Shown one piece after another: positions 34,746-44,794 of a stretch of 64,000 bases of DNA. The stretch spans positions 1-64,000 of the IMG/VR virus record IMGVR_UViG_3300005096_000005; one strand, 5' to 3'. The position numbers and the translations under genes are program-made. How positions within the stretch are numbered: position 1 is the first letter of the stretch; every line of letters begins with the position of its first letter. The notes under the pieces were generated by a model, which did not search any database, was not told the origin of the DNA, and was given only the letters and a program-made list of their open reading frames with translations. The DNA is from a virus.

Positions 34746-37700
34746 CCACAGCGTTTACTCTGCAAACGATGCTCTCTGTACGCCTGGAGAGCTGGTAAAG
34801 AAAGCAGTAGAGCTCAAGATGCCGGCAGTTGCACTAACTGAGCACGGTACCATGTTCAGTATCCCTGAACTGGTAAATGAATGCAAAAAGGTCAATAAAG
34901 CTGCTCAAGAAGCAGGTAGCCCACCAGTCATCAGACCTATCATTGGTCTGGAAGCATACCTGACAACGTCTCCGATCCTTCGTATAATGGGAAAAGAGAA
35001 GCCAAACGTCAAACAGGATAGTGGCCATATAACGCTCCTCGCTATGAATGAGGAAGGGTACGCCAATCTGGTCCGTCTGGCAACCCTTGGGTTTAAAGAC
35101 AATGTATACAATACCCGTCCCAGAATAGATATATACGACCTTGCACGGCACAGTGAAGGTGTGCTGTGCATGACGGGGTGTATGTACAGCTGGCTGAACA
35201 TCTGGATCACAAGGCACTTCTGGATGCTCAGAGATACTATGGACATGACCCAGCCCGAGTGGCAACTTATCGATCAGTTCAGTCCATTCTACAACATGGA
35301 CGCTGATGTATGGGAAGATCGGTTCGGCAATAAGTATACCGACCAATACCTGCAGACAGTGCTTCGTAACTTCAGAGTCTTGAAAGCAATATTCGGGGAC
35401 AATCTGTACATAGAACTGCAGTATCATGGATTCTTCGCTCAGCGTCTGCAGTCACAGTTCTGGCTTGAGAGTTTCCCGACAGAGAAGTTCGTGGCCACTA
35501 ATGATGTTCACTATATCGAACAGCGAGACTGGGATGCCTGGGACTTCCTTACGAGGATCCGGTGGAGAGGTCTGGATAGAACATATTACAACGAGCCGAT
35601 GGGAAGCAACACCACCGACTCTATTAAAGGGAACGCCTACTTCAAAACCAGAGAAGAGATGGCTGCCGGAGGGTTCGGCAATGAAGCATTAGACATGACA
35701 TACGAGATCATGGACAAATGCCAGTTCGACCTCAAACAGGACAGAAGTCTGTTTCCGTCAGTTGATATGAAAACAAAGGCAGAAATGGACACGGCCGGTG
35801 GCGCTATCGAGTATCTGCGCAGTCTTTGCAAGCAATCTCCAAACTATAAACCGGAGTACGACAAACGAATTGAGTTTGAGCTGGATGTTATCGGAGAGAT
35901 GGGCTATCCAGAATACTTCGTCATTGTCCGTAATCTGGTAAGTTTCGCAGTATCTATTGGCGCCACTCCCGGGCCAGGACGTGGAAGTGTGGGTGGCAGC
36001 ATTGTCGCATATCTGCTTGGAATCCACAATGCCAATCCAATAGAAGCAGGTCTGAAGTTCTTCAGATTCCTGAACAAAGAAAGAATCTCGATGCCAGATA
36101 TTGACCTGGACTTTCCGAAGGAGAAGCGTCAGGCGATCATCCAATATCTTATTGATACATATGGCACAGACCGCGTGTGCAATATTGGGACCGCCAGCAG
36201 AAACCAGGCCAAGGGCTGTATACAGGACTTCGGCCGTATTGCCGGAATCGACAAGCCTCGTATCGATGCGTTCAATGCGACTCTTGATGATGGGATGACA
36301 TTTGCCATTATGAAGGATGAGGGCGACAAAAAGATATCCCAGCTCAAAAGTCTGCTCGAGGAGAGTACAGATCTTCCTGAAAGCTATACTGCAGACGACA
36401 GACTTCGTCTCCTGGAAACAGCAGAAGGATCTATCAGGAGTTACGGAAAGCATGCCAGTGGCATTGTGGTATGCAGTCGACCATTAGATGGAGTCCTTCC
36501 ACTGTTCAGAAACAAGCTTGATGATCCACTTTGCACTCAGTATGACATGAATGCACTGGACGATCTTGGCTTCTGCAAGATTGATGTCCTGGGACTGAAA
36601 CAGATGGATGTCCTGAATGAATGTTTCCAACGGCTTGGTATCGATAGGAACCAGGTCGATATGAATGATCAGGACGCCCTTGATCTTATCAACGAAGCAA
36701 ACACGATCGGACTGTTCCAGCTTGGTACCCCCAGCTTTATCAAGATCATCAAGGCAGGTTTCCGCTGTCACAATATAATGGACATAACTGCTCTGAATGC
36801 TCTCAACCGGCCAGGCCCCAAAGACTACAAGGATGAACGGGGCATGACAATGATAGATCATTATGTCCAGAGGCAAACAGGAAACGAAGATGTAGAGTTC
36901 CTTCATCCAGCACTCAGGCCAATTCTTGGCGACACGTTCGGAGTTATGATATATCAAGAACAGATTATGATGATAGCCCGACAGATTGCCGGTTACAGGA
37001 TCGGAGAAGCGGATGATCTCAGAAAGTTCTGTGGCAAGAAACTTACGGAGAACATGACGCCAGAGCAGAAAGAAGAAGTCACAGCCCCAAAGAGAAACAA
37101 GTTTGTTCAGGGGTGTATGAGTAACGCGATTCCTCAGCAGGTAGCTGAGACCTTATGGAAACAGATCGAAACTTTCGGTAGATATGGGTTCAACAAGAGC
37201 CATAGTTACTTCTATGCAATGCTGGCAATGTGGGGAGCATGGCTCAAGGCTCATTACCCTACAACATTCCTTGGAGCCTGCCTCAAGTACGAGGACAAAG
37301 AAGAGAACCGGATCAAGCTTATCGATGATATCCGGAAACATTCAAGGGGTCTGGAACTTGCCAATCCCCACATCAATATCTCGAGCACTTATGTGGAATG
37401 GGATGAGGACGCCAAGCGGATATACCTCGGCCTGTCTGATGTTAAACAGGTGGCAACAGGAGTCGCGGAAGCTCTCGTGTCTGAACGTATGCTGAACGGT
37501 CCATTCGTCAGCTTACCGGAAATGGTGTCCCGCTTGAATACCTACTGTACTGAACGGGGAGAACACATGCCGGATAAGGGAAGCATGGCCAGACTGGCAC
37601 TGGTAGGCGCGTTCAACGACCTGGTGCCCGGACCTGAAGAAGGTCGCAGTGAGTATGCCTGCAGCCTATTGACAAGTGAACGGCTCCCAGAGAAGTTCCA

Positions 37701-38364
37701 GCTTGATGTATCTAAGCGTTCAACCAGAAAGACAAAGAAGCCGACAGTATACATAGAGAACTTCGTCGATAGACACGAAAGCGCATGGGTCAGGCTTATG
37801 GATCTCGGCATAAACATCAATAGGGAGGGTCTGCTGGCTGCAGTCCGCGCCAACAAGAACAGAAAAGCACAGGCTGATCTGTTCGAGATAGCAAAGACAT
37901 GGGATCCAGTAGCGGTTCTTGACGATCCGGATGGACAGGCTCTCTTCGCATCGACAGAACAACAGCTTTTTGGCTATGATCCTACAAGAAGGTCAGTGGA
38001 GAACTTCGACGTCCCAGCCAAGTGGCGGCAGATCTCTATGCCTATTGAGCAGGCAGTCCTGGAGGTAGTATCAGGATGGAGCAGGAAAGATTGTATAGTG
38101 ACGATTGGGATTGTTGGTCATAAGATTGACATGAGAGAAACCAGCCGCGGCACGCCGATGCTTGAGTTCTATCTCGAGAACTCAGTAGCCGAGACCAGAT
38201 GTGCGTTCTACGGAGACACAGAAAAGCGTGCCAGACTTGCAAAGATCATCGCTCCAGGCGAGATCGTGGCTGTTAAAGGATGGCCGCGCCCAACTTACTT
38301 TGCTATAGAGTCCATTAAGAAAGCGATAAACATATCGCGAAAAGTCAAAGCTATGGAGGCATAA
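34720..38364 (+). CDS. dnaE: DNA polymerase III alpha subunit (DnaE-type)
   Basis: 1214 residues starting with GTG. PHP domain at the N-terminus (HLHNHSVYSANDA, then LTEHGTM); GPGRGSVGGSIVAYLLGI; catalytic PDIDLDFP near residue 460 (two Asp) and KIDVLGLK near 620 (third Asp); then the fingers and thumb with YQEQIM. The PHP metal residues appear partly kept (TEHG in place of TDHG), so proofreading is uncertain. This is the replicative polymerase of the phage. Confidence 0.95.
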   Translation: MTPIIHLHNHSVYSANDALCTPGELVKKAVELKMPAVALTEHGTMFSIPELVNECKKVNKAAQEAGSPPVIRPIIGLEAYLTTSPILRIMGKEKPNVKQDSGHITLLAMNEEGYANLVRLATLGFKDNVYNTRPRIDIYDLARHSEGVLCMTGCMYSWLNIWITRHFWMLRDTMDMTQPEWQLIDQFSPFYNMDADVWEDRFGNKYTDQYLQTVLRNFRVLKAIFGDNLYIELQYHGFFAQRLQSQFWLESFPTEKFVATNDVHYIEQRDWDAWDFLTRIRWRGLDRTYYNEPMGSNTTDSIKGNAYFKTREEMAAGGFGNEALDMTYEIMDKCQFDLKQDRSLFPSVDMKTKAEMDTAGGAIEYLRSLCKQSPNYKPEYDKRIEFELDVIGEMGYPEYFVIVRNLVSFAVSIGATPGPGRGSVGGSIVAYLLGIHNANPIEAGLKFFRFLNKERISMPDIDLDFPKEKRQAIIQYLIDTYGTDRVCNIGTASRNQAKGCIQDFGRIAGIDKPRIDAFNATLDDGMTFAIMKDEGDKKISQLKSLLEESTDLPESYTADDRLRLLETAEGSIRSYGKHASGIVVCSRPLDGVLPLFRNKLDDPLCTQYDMNALDDLGFCKIDVLGLKQMDVLNECFQRLGIDRNQVDMNDQDALDLINEANTIGLFQLGTPSFIKIIKAGFRCHNIMDITALNALNRPGPKDYKDERGMTMIDHYVQRQTGNEDVEFLHPALRPILGDTFGVMIYQEQIMMIARQIAGYRIGEADDLRKFCGKKLTENMTPEQKEEVTAPKRNKFVQGCMSNAIPQQVAETLWKQIETFGRYGFNKSHSYFYAMLAMWGAWLKAHYPTTFLGACLKYEDKEENRIKLIDDIRKHSRGLELANPHINISSTYVEWDEDAKRIYLGLSDVKQVATGVAEALVSERMLNGPFVSLPEMVSRLNTYCTERGEHMPDKGSMARLALVGAFNDLVPGPEEGRSEYACSLLTSERLPEKFQLDVSKRSTRKTKKPTVYIENFVDRHESAWVRLMDLGININREGLLAAVRANKNRKAQADLFEIAKTWDPVAVLDDPDGQALFASTEQQLFGYDPTRRSVENFDVPAKWRQISMPIEQAVLEVVSGWSRKDCIVTIGIVGHKIDMRETSRGTPMLEFYLENSVAETRCAFYGDTEKRARLAKIIAPGEIVAVKGWPRPTYFAIESIKKAINISRKVKAMEA

Positions 38365-38365
38365 T

Positions 38366-38722
38366 ATGATTGATGTCAGATCGATCAACAAAGCACTACA
38401 GGGTACATCAAACCCTGAAGAAGTACTCGCTCTAACCAGGAAGACGATCCTGTTAGTGGGTCGCTCATTCCACCCAACAGACCCCGTTAACCCGATAGAG
38501 CGTGCTGTGTATAACACAGTAGCGAAAGACAGGTTCGACGACCTTATCAAGGAGCTGGAAGCTTGTGAAGCGCTCTGTGAGATCTTCAAGGCCAACCCGG
38601 ACAGGACGTCAATCGAAACTGTCGGCGACGAGTATGAATTCCTTCCCAAAGAAACGATCTCAAAGCTCGTACAGTTGGTAGCTGACACTGTCAAAGGGAT
38701 CCGTGCAGCATATCGGATCTGA
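38366..38722 (+). CDS. Hypothetical protein downstream of polymerase
   Basis: 118 residues, starting one base after the polymerase stop. Acidic and helical (RFDDLIKELEACEALCEIF, TISKLVQLVADTVKGI). No family recognised; position suggests a replisome role. Confidence 0.6.
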   Translation: MIDVRSINKALQGTSNPEEVLALTRKTILLVGRSFHPTDPVNPIERAVYNTVAKDRFDDLIKELEACEALCEIFKANPDRTSIETVGDEYEFLPKETISKLVQLVADTVKGIRAAYRI

Positions 38723-38730
38723 GGTGACCT

Positions 38731-39243
38731 ATGGCAAAAACACCACTCGTTTTATGTGAAGGAGCGTCTCCCGCACAGGCCCTAAAGCGTGAAGAGGAAT
38801 GGTACAGAGACATTGTAAAACCTCTTGCGGATCGATGGGAGCCCAAGATGTGCGCCATCAAGGTACCAGAAAAGCCGACACAGGCAGACCGGCAAAGAGC
38901 AGCATTCCAAATGGACCTTGTGTATGGAGACGTTGTTATTGAACTCCGGAAGGCCAAAGCAGTTATAGGCAAACTGGAAGAAGGCATCAAGTACAGAAAG
39001 GCTTATCACAAGAGGAGTGCTCGTGGTAAGACTGCAACGGAAAAGGATGGCGAAGCTATGCTGGAAGTAGCAAAGGAGGAACTTCCAGATGCGTTATTCG
39101 CAGCACAGGCAAAGTACAACTACGTCAGAGGCGTGGAAAACAGACTGTTATGGAAAAGGGACATGCTCAGGCTGGGTGACGAAAGACTTTCATTCGGTCG
39201 TCGGACTCCTTCTCCTGCTACTCCTGACCACTTTCGCAAGTAA
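38731..39243 (+). CDS. Hypothetical protein
   Basis: 170 residues, GAGGTGA upstream. Strongly helical and charged (VVIELRKAKAVIGKLEEGI, KRSARGKTATEKDG). The last 67 bases overlap the subtilase gene in another frame. Unknown. Confidence 0.6.
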   Translation: MAKTPLVLCEGASPAQALKREEEWYRDIVKPLADRWEPKMCAIKVPEKPTQADRQRAAFQMDLVYGDVVIELRKAKAVIGKLEEGIKYRKAYHKRSARGKTATEKDGEAMLEVAKEELPDALFAAQAKYNYVRGVENRLLWKRDMLRLGDERLSFGRRTPSPATPDHFRK

Positions 39244-40831
39244 TTGTGGTGGAGGAGGTAGCTCTAACGCGATTGCCTCGCAAGTACAGCAAGAAGAACA
39301 GACGGCAATCACAGCAGCACCCGCAGGGAGGATAGCACATGACACCGTCGCCGGATACGATTATGCCGAAGGACAGTATATGGTCAAAGCCAAAGAAGCC
39401 GACCTGGCAGGATTGTCCATTATTGGACGAAACACAGTCCTCGGCATGTTTCAAGTTCAAGCCGATAATGCCAGTGTGTTCTCCAACAGAAACGTCGAGT
39501 TCGCAGAGCCGAACATCATACGGCAGCGAGTCACAAATTATAGCGAGCCCTTCGAAGGAACTGAGGCGCGCCTATACATCGATACTCCGGTACTATCCCG
39601 GATTGCTATCATCGATACTGCTGTCAAAAGCACGCCGGACACAGCAGACATCAAGTCGGTTTCGTTCATTGGAATCCCGGATACAGAAGAGCATGGAACA
39701 CATGTCGCCGGAATTATCACAGCAGACTCCAACGACTACGGCATCACGGGGTCGGTTCCAAACGTTCGAGCGATCAATCTTGTGGTATGTAACACATACG
39801 GGTGTCCTATATCCGCGGTCAGCGCGGCAATCACTTATGCCGCTCACAATGGATTCGATGTCGTTAATCTTAGCCTGGGAGGGTGGGGAAGTACTCAGTC
39901 CGAACGAGCTGCTATTGACTACGCTACCGCCCATGGAGTTCTCATCGTGGCTGCAGCAGGGAACGACGGAGCAAACGCTTCAGGGTTCTATCCATGCGCT
40001 TACACCGAAGTCGTCTGTGTTGGTGCCGTTGATTATCTCGGTCAACGAGCTAGTTTCTCTAACTACGGACCTGCCGTTGATCTTTACGCTCCCGGGGTTA
40101 ACATCGTATCTCTTGGAACCGAAACGTCAACAGTCGCAATGTCCGGAACCTCAATGGCAGCCCCATTCGTCACTGCAGCAGCAGCTCTCTGCAGAGATCG
40201 TGAGGAAACACTTGACAATGCCAGGACAAGATTGCTATCATCATACAGCTCAGCCTCGGGGCTCAGGGTCATTGACTTTAGCAAAATCGATGGAATCTCA
40301 GAAGCAGATCCACCGGACACAATAATATCGAGCGCGTATGGTGAATCATCATACGTCTATATCGGAGAGTCAATTGGGATTTGGATTAACTACAGGGCGA
40401 CACCGGATACGGCATCTATCGAGATCCCATGTGGAAGCGTCTCAGTTAGTGTCTGGCCAAACAGATTTATATGGGATACCACAGGATGTACAGCAGGAAT
40501 CGCAAGCCTCACGGCGGTTGCGTCCTCAAGTAGTACAACCCACCGTTACCCATTCACCGTTGAAGTCAGAAACAAGGAAGGCATGCCAGACCCACCGTCC
40601 GAAGTAACATTCACTGTTCATGGAACTGTCGCAAGAGACGGTTTGCTGGCAGCAGGAGTTCACATACAGGTAATCGTAAACAGCTCAGTCCTATATACAG
40701 CTACCAGTTTGTCTGATGGCTCGTTTAGTGTCAGTGTCTCTAACTTTCCAATAGGAACGCCCATCCTGGTTGGCGCTGTAAGTAGTGATGGAGAAGGATA
40801 TACCACGAGTTTTGAGGTTGAAGATGAGTAA
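39176..40831 (+). CDS. Secreted subtilisin-like serine protease (S8)
   Basis: About 551 residues from GTG 39176. A signal peptide (HSVVGLLLLLLLTTFASNC) ends in a Cys that could be lipidated, then a Gly/Ser linker. Catalytic triad: AIIDTAV (Asp, near residue 146), HGTHVAG (His, near 175), SGTSMAAP (Ser, near 323), plus the N of AAAGND. After residue 370 come Ig/beta-sandwich-like domains (EVTFTVHGTVARDGLLAAGV). Secreted proteases are rare among phage genes; it might act on the cell surface or in superinfection. Start choice depends on the signal peptide. Confidence 0.85.
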   Translation: MTKDFHSVVGLLLLLLLTTFASNCGGGGSSNAIASQVQQEEQTAITAAPAGRIAHDTVAGYDYAEGQYMVKAKEADLAGLSIIGRNTVLGMFQVQADNASVFSNRNVEFAEPNIIRQRVTNYSEPFEGTEARLYIDTPVLSRIAIIDTAVKSTPDTADIKSVSFIGIPDTEEHGTHVAGIITADSNDYGITGSVPNVRAINLVVCNTYGCPISAVSAAITYAAHNGFDVVNLSLGGWGSTQSERAAIDYATAHGVLIVAAAGNDGANASGFYPCAYTEVVCVGAVDYLGQRASFSNYGPAVDLYAPGVNIVSLGTETSTVAMSGTSMAAPFVTAAAALCRDREETLDNARTRLLSSYSSASGLRVIDFSKIDGISEADPPDTIISSAYGESSYVYIGESIGIWINYRATPDTASIEIPCGSVSVSVWPNRFIWDTTGCTAGIASLTAVASSSSTTHRYPFTVEVRNKEGMPDPPSEVTFTVHGTVARDGLLAAGVHIQVIVNSSVLYTATSLSDGSFSVSVSNFPIGTPILVGAVSSDGEGYTTSFEVEDE

Positions 40832-41288
40832 AAAGGATCTGGGACTTGAGCATCTGGTAGAAAGCGATATAGAAGGCCGATATCAGCCTGGCAGTGGATG
40901 TTTATGGTTCGCAAAAGGAGACGTCAGGAACGACACATTCCTTGTTGAGTGCAAAGCATCAAATAGTGGAGTTATCCGGGTTAAGATTGACTGGATACAT
41001 ACAATCAGAAGATACGCGAAGAGGGAGAACAGGGATTGGGTATTAGCGATCGCGCCAACCCGTACGTATACTGATAGATACTGTGTGGTAGTAGAAGAGA
41101 ATGCTATGGATGACACACAGCCATTACCAGTATCCTGGAGAGATAGCAATACGAAAAGCTTCACGGTAACCAGTCAAACGATGCCGGAATTACATACACC
41201 AGAGAAAGTCCGTGACCTGGTACCAACACTGATTGTCATGGACAGAGAGGACTTTATCGTGTGGAACAATGTACGAACAAAGAGTTAA
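40824..41288 (+). CDS. Holliday-junction-resolvase-like PD-(D/E)xK nuclease
   Basis: 154 residues from ATG 40824 (GAGG upstream). GRYQPGSGCLW, KGDVRNDTFLVECKAS gives the G-D...E-x-K catalytic core of Hjc-like resolvases and related phage nucleases. A C-terminal helical part follows. Likely cuts branched DNA made by RecA and Rad52-like proteins encoded nearby. Confidence 0.7.
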   Translation: MSKKDLGLEHLVESDIEGRYQPGSGCLWFAKGDVRNDTFLVECKASNSGVIRVKIDWIHTIRRYAKRENRDWVLAIAPTRTYTDRYCVVVEENAMDDTQPLPVSWRDSNTKSFTVTSQTMPELHTPEKVRDLVPTLIVMDREDFIVWNNVRTKS

Positions 41289-41620
41289 GCATTAAGGCTC
41301 AGAGAGTTGCTGTAGTCATTGAAAAAGCTATAGCAGAGCTGGAAGTTGTTGATGCGGCATGGAAGGAGTTCCAGAGAAGAACACGCGGACTGGCAGTTAT
41401 GCAGCCGGAGCTACTTGGACAGCCAGTTAATGTGTTGACAAATACAATGGACCGCTTCTATTCGCTCATATCAGGACAGAGTACTCACCCGGAAGTGAAA
41501 GTCCTGAACGTGACAGGAGAATCCTCACCGCAGTCAGCAGCTCAGATCGTAGTGGCGCAGAAGCGAAGGGGCGAGATTATCAGCACGCTTATGGACACAT
41601 ACATAGACAGTATGATATAA
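41261..41620 (+). CDS. Hypothetical helical protein
   Basis: 119 residues starting with GTG, GAGAGG upstream. Largely helical (VAVVIEKAIAELEVVDAAWK). Overlaps the nuclease by 28 bases and precedes the annealing protein, so probably part of the recombination operon. No family recognised. Confidence 0.55.
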   Translation: MEQCTNKELSIKAQRVAVVIEKAIAELEVVDAAWKEFQRRTRGLAVMQPELLGQPVNVLTNTMDRFYSLISGQSTHPEVKVLNVTGESSPQSAAQIVVAQKRRGEIISTLMDTYIDSMI

Positions 41621-41631
41621 AAGGAGGACAC

Positions 41632-42657
41632 ATGGACCTGAAAAGTATTAAAACAGCACTGGAAGCCCCGTTTCCAGCCGAAGCAGTGCACTGGAAACCT
41701 CAGGCTACAAATTATCAGAAAGGTACCGGACTTGCCGTCGCCTTCGCAGATCCAAGGTGCTATGAAGACAGACTGAACTATGTCTGTCCGAATGACTGGT
41801 CGATGGAGATCAGCCTGACTCACTATGCGTTTCCGATACAGAAACAAAACAAGAAAGGTGAATGGTACTGGACTATAGTGGGAACTGTAATGGCTACGTG
41901 TAGCCTGACCATTTGCGGTGTTACAAGAACCAGTACCGGCGAATCCCCGGCAGACGACCAGAATGCGGCAACATCCGCAGAAGCTCAAGCCTTCAAGAGA
42001 GCCTGCGTCAAATTCGGACTGGGTCGATACTTCTACAACTTCCCAAAAGTGTGGAAACAAATGGAACAGGGATGTAGAGCATTCACACAGCAGTCACTGA
42101 ATGAGCTTGCAGGAATAGCCCAACAGGCAATTCAGACATGGCAACAGGCTCAGAATAATCAGGTTCCCCCACCTCCGCTCCCGGAACCTGCACCAGTAAC
42201 GACAGAACCGCCAGTTCAGCCACCGGCACAACCACCGGCCCAGCCAGCAGCTCCGCCGGTTCAGCAGCAACCAGCTCAACAACCTCCCGTGCAGGCACCA
42301 GTGCAGCCGCCCGCACAGACACCGGCACAGGCGCCACCACAACAGCCACCAGTTACAACAGCAGGACCACACATCCCAGCTCAAGAAGGTCCGTGGCAGC
42401 GACCGGAGCACATGCACTTGACCGAAGAGCAAAAGGGAAACATGAAAGCCTTAAAAGCCCGCATGGGATGTAGCGACAACTCCGAGCTGGACTACTACGT
42501 CAAACAGTGGATGCCGGACGCCGAGCTTAAACTCAAAGAGCTTGGAGCACCACTCGGAACGCCACTGTTTAAGGCAATTATGCGCGATAATGTAGAAGCG
42601 TTCATTGCCTTCATGGACGACTATCTTAACAACCAGAACAGTGGAGGAGACTTCTAA
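41632..42657 (+). CDS. Rad52/DdrA-like single-strand annealing protein
   Basis: 341 residues, AGGAGG upstream. Residues 1-150 show the Rad52-like fold pattern: WSMEISLTHYA, then a strand and ATSAEAQAFKRACVKFGLGRYFY, the strongly conserved Rad52/22 helix. Residues 175-245 are a Pro/Gln/Ala-rich linker, and the last 90 residues form a helical C-terminal domain. It anneals complementary single strands in recombination. Confidence 0.85.
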   Translation: MDLKSIKTALEAPFPAEAVHWKPQATNYQKGTGLAVAFADPRCYEDRLNYVCPNDWSMEISLTHYAFPIQKQNKKGEWYWTIVGTVMATCSLTICGVTRTSTGESPADDQNAATSAEAQAFKRACVKFGLGRYFYNFPKVWKQMEQGCRAFTQQSLNELAGIAQQAIQTWQQAQNNQVPPPPLPEPAPVTTEPPVQPPAQPPAQPAAPPVQQQPAQQPPVQAPVQPPAQTPAQAPPQQPPVTTAGPHIPAQEGPWQRPEHMHLTEEQKGNMKALKARMGCSDNSELDYYVKQWMPDAELKLKELGAPLGTPLFKAIMRDNVEAFIAFMDDYLNNQNSGGDF

Positions 42658-43001
42658 TGCCAAGCGTACTTGGGATGACAGTCACTACGACCACAGCCTC
42701 CATATATATGAAGGCAAAGGCGAAGTATGGGGAGACTGCTCTCAAGGAGGCAAAGCGAATAGCGGAATCTGACGCAGTTCCTGAGTTTAGGACGACTACA
42801 GACAAAGTAAAGTACATGTGCAGAATCGCTGCGAATGTTAGGGCAGGGTGCGAGGTTATCAAGGAGGATGCGTTTCATTCAATTAGAGAGATGCAGCGTT
42901 CTACGATACCACGCATGCCTGCCTGGCTTCTTGAGCGCCACATGTCGGTAGATGACACTATTAGAAGGATCGAAGGAGCACTGAATGGCACAGAAAGATA
43001 G
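42657..43001 (+). CDS. Hypothetical protein
   Basis: 114 residues; start shares a base with the previous stop. Basic, helical (MKAKAKYGETALKEAKRIAE). Ends overlapping the DnaB-like helicase, so it may be a loader-type partner, but no motif proves that. Confidence 0.55.
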   Translation: MPSVLGMTVTTTTASIYMKAKAKYGETALKEAKRIAESDAVPEFRTTTDKVKYMCRIAANVRAGCEVIKEDAFHSIREMQRSTIPRMPAWLLERHMSVDDTIRRIEGALNGTER

Positions 43002-44367
43002 CGAGTGGGGGTTGCTATGCTGTATAGTTAAAGATCCATCTATAGTTGCAGAGTGCGAGATGGCGGGCCTCGCAGAATGTGACTTCTTCTCCCCACTTTA
43101 CAGATACCTGTATGCTCGCATGTTCAAGCTGTATACAGACGGCTCCAAAACCATTGATGAAGTATCTCTCAGAACAAGCTGTGATGCGGGACTGGATGTT
43201 CTTTTGCGTTCCGAACAGGTAGAGAAGAACCGCCTGTTTACAGCCATGTTTACAAACCATGTATCACCGAGTAATGCGTCTGCATTCATTGATGATATTA
43301 TGGAACTGTCAATGCAGGCAGCCATAAATGAAAAGCTGAACGACTTTAACAGGGACAGAAACAACAACCTTATCATCACATCCGAACAGTTGATCACTGG
43401 AATGGAAGACGTCCTGCAGGGCGCGTACCAGCGTTTGACCTCAGAGCGCCCAACTGTAATTGGTGGTGGTTCCAACCTATTCGAACAGGTTCGATCGAGA
43501 GAACCTGCTCAGCTTACCGGACTGGCAACCCCATGGCCTACCCTGAACCATAAGATATCGGGACTTGGACCCGGTACAATTATGCTATGGGTCAGTCCTA
43601 CCGGTACAGGTAAGACAACATCCATGATCAATCTTATGAACAAGATTGCTATTACAGACAAGATACCAGCATTGTTCATAGGCACAGAGATGAATTACGA
43701 AGAGATAATGCTAAGGTCTCTGGCATGTCGCGCCGGTGTTAAAGAGAGAGACCTGCGCCTGAACCAGAATTGGCAAACAAGTGCTAAAACGGTTGAACAG
43801 GTCAGGAAGGCGTGCTATGATATGGATAGCACCGACACGTACCACTATCTGTGTATGCCGGAGTTCTCACTCTCTAAGATCAGAGGCCACGCGATCCGGA
43901 TGCAGATGAGGTATGGTATCAAGCTCCTCATATTCGACTACGTCAGCGAACCCGAGGACGCCGATACCAAGAGCAGGAAGGAGTGGCAAAACCTATCATC
44001 CTTCGTATGGCGAATGAAGGGCCTTGCTATAAAGCTCAATATCCCAATTGTAATTGTTGGTCAGACACCAATCATCACGGCCAGGGACTACATGACGCTC
44101 GACGATATTGCAATGGCAAAGTATATGAGCTTCCACTGCGACAATATCATCGGTGTCATCAACAAGAACTCAAACACACTGGCTTCGGAGAAAGCGTTGA
44201 ACATACAGAACATCGGTAACCAGAAGATGTACATCCTCAAAGCAAGACATGGTGGCGAGGAAGCTGGAAGCTCCGGCCATCGCTATATCAATATGAATTA
44301 TGAACGTCCTATACTCAGAATAACAGAAGGTTTGTTTCCACCAGATCAAAGGCAGGGCAAGAAATGA
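42985..44367 (+). CDS. DnaB-like replicative helicase
   Basis: 460 residues. N-terminal primase-interaction-type helices (EWGLLCCIVKDPSIVAE, SLRTS), then the RecA-like core: SPTGTGKTTSM Walker A near residue 204, GTEMNYEEIMLRSLACRAGV, LLIFDYVSEP Walker B near 313, and VIVGQTP. It unwinds parental strands ahead of the DnaE-type polymerase and works with the primase at 3086. Confidence 0.92.
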   Translation: MAQKDSEWGLLCCIVKDPSIVAECEMAGLAECDFFSPLYRYLYARMFKLYTDGSKTIDEVSLRTSCDAGLDVLLRSEQVEKNRLFTAMFTNHVSPSNASAFIDDIMELSMQAAINEKLNDFNRDRNNNLIITSEQLITGMEDVLQGAYQRLTSERPTVIGGGSNLFEQVRSREPAQLTGLATPWPTLNHKISGLGPGTIMLWVSPTGTGKTTSMINLMNKIAITDKIPALFIGTEMNYEEIMLRSLACRAGVKERDLRLNQNWQTSAKTVEQVRKACYDMDSTDTYHYLCMPEFSLSKIRGHAIRMQMRYGIKLLIFDYVSEPEDADTKSRKEWQNLSSFVWRMKGLAIKLNIPIVIVGQTPIITARDYMTLDDIAMAKYMSFHCDNIIGVINKNSNTLASEKALNIQNIGNQKMYILKARHGGEEAGSSGHRYINMNYERPILRITEGLFPPDQRQGKK

Positions 44368-44374
44368 GGACAAG

Positions 44375-44794
44375 ATGAGATTCACACCAGTGATGGCATT
44401 CGATGAGGTCAACGGAAGATGGAAAACGATAGGCGTATTCGCCGTCAATATCCATGGTATTGCCATCGTCAAGATCAACAAACGGGACCCACTTGTTGTA
44501 TCTACTCCCGCATATAGATCAATTGAAGAGGTCTATAACAAAGAGTTCGAAGAGGGAGAAGTAACATACTACAACAGGCCGCCCGGAGAGAATATGAGCG
44601 AGATTGTACATCTTAGTACGTCTGATGCTCAGTTCCTCGAAAAGTATGGAGAGCAACTAGAACAGCAGCGTAAGTTCCTCAGGCTTGGAGAGATCCGCGC
44701 AATTAAGTCGGAGAATATTACCGAGCACATGGACAGGCTGCTTCAGGAGGTAATACAAGATGGAGCTGGATCCGAGACAGCCACTAGCGGGTGA
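44375..44794 (+). CDS. Hypothetical protein
   Basis: 139 residues. N-terminal half beta-like (PVMAFDEVNGRWKTIGVFAVN), C-terminal half helical (EKYGEQLEQQRKFLRLG). Lies between DnaB and the TOPRIM-like gene and overlaps the latter. Unknown. Confidence 0.55.
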   Translation: MRFTPVMAFDEVNGRWKTIGVFAVNIHGIAIVKINKRDPLVVSTPAYRSIEEVYNKEFEEGEVTYYNRPPGENMSEIVHLSTSDAQFLEKYGEQLEQQRKFLRLGEIRAIKSENITEHMDRLLQEVIQDGAGSETATSG

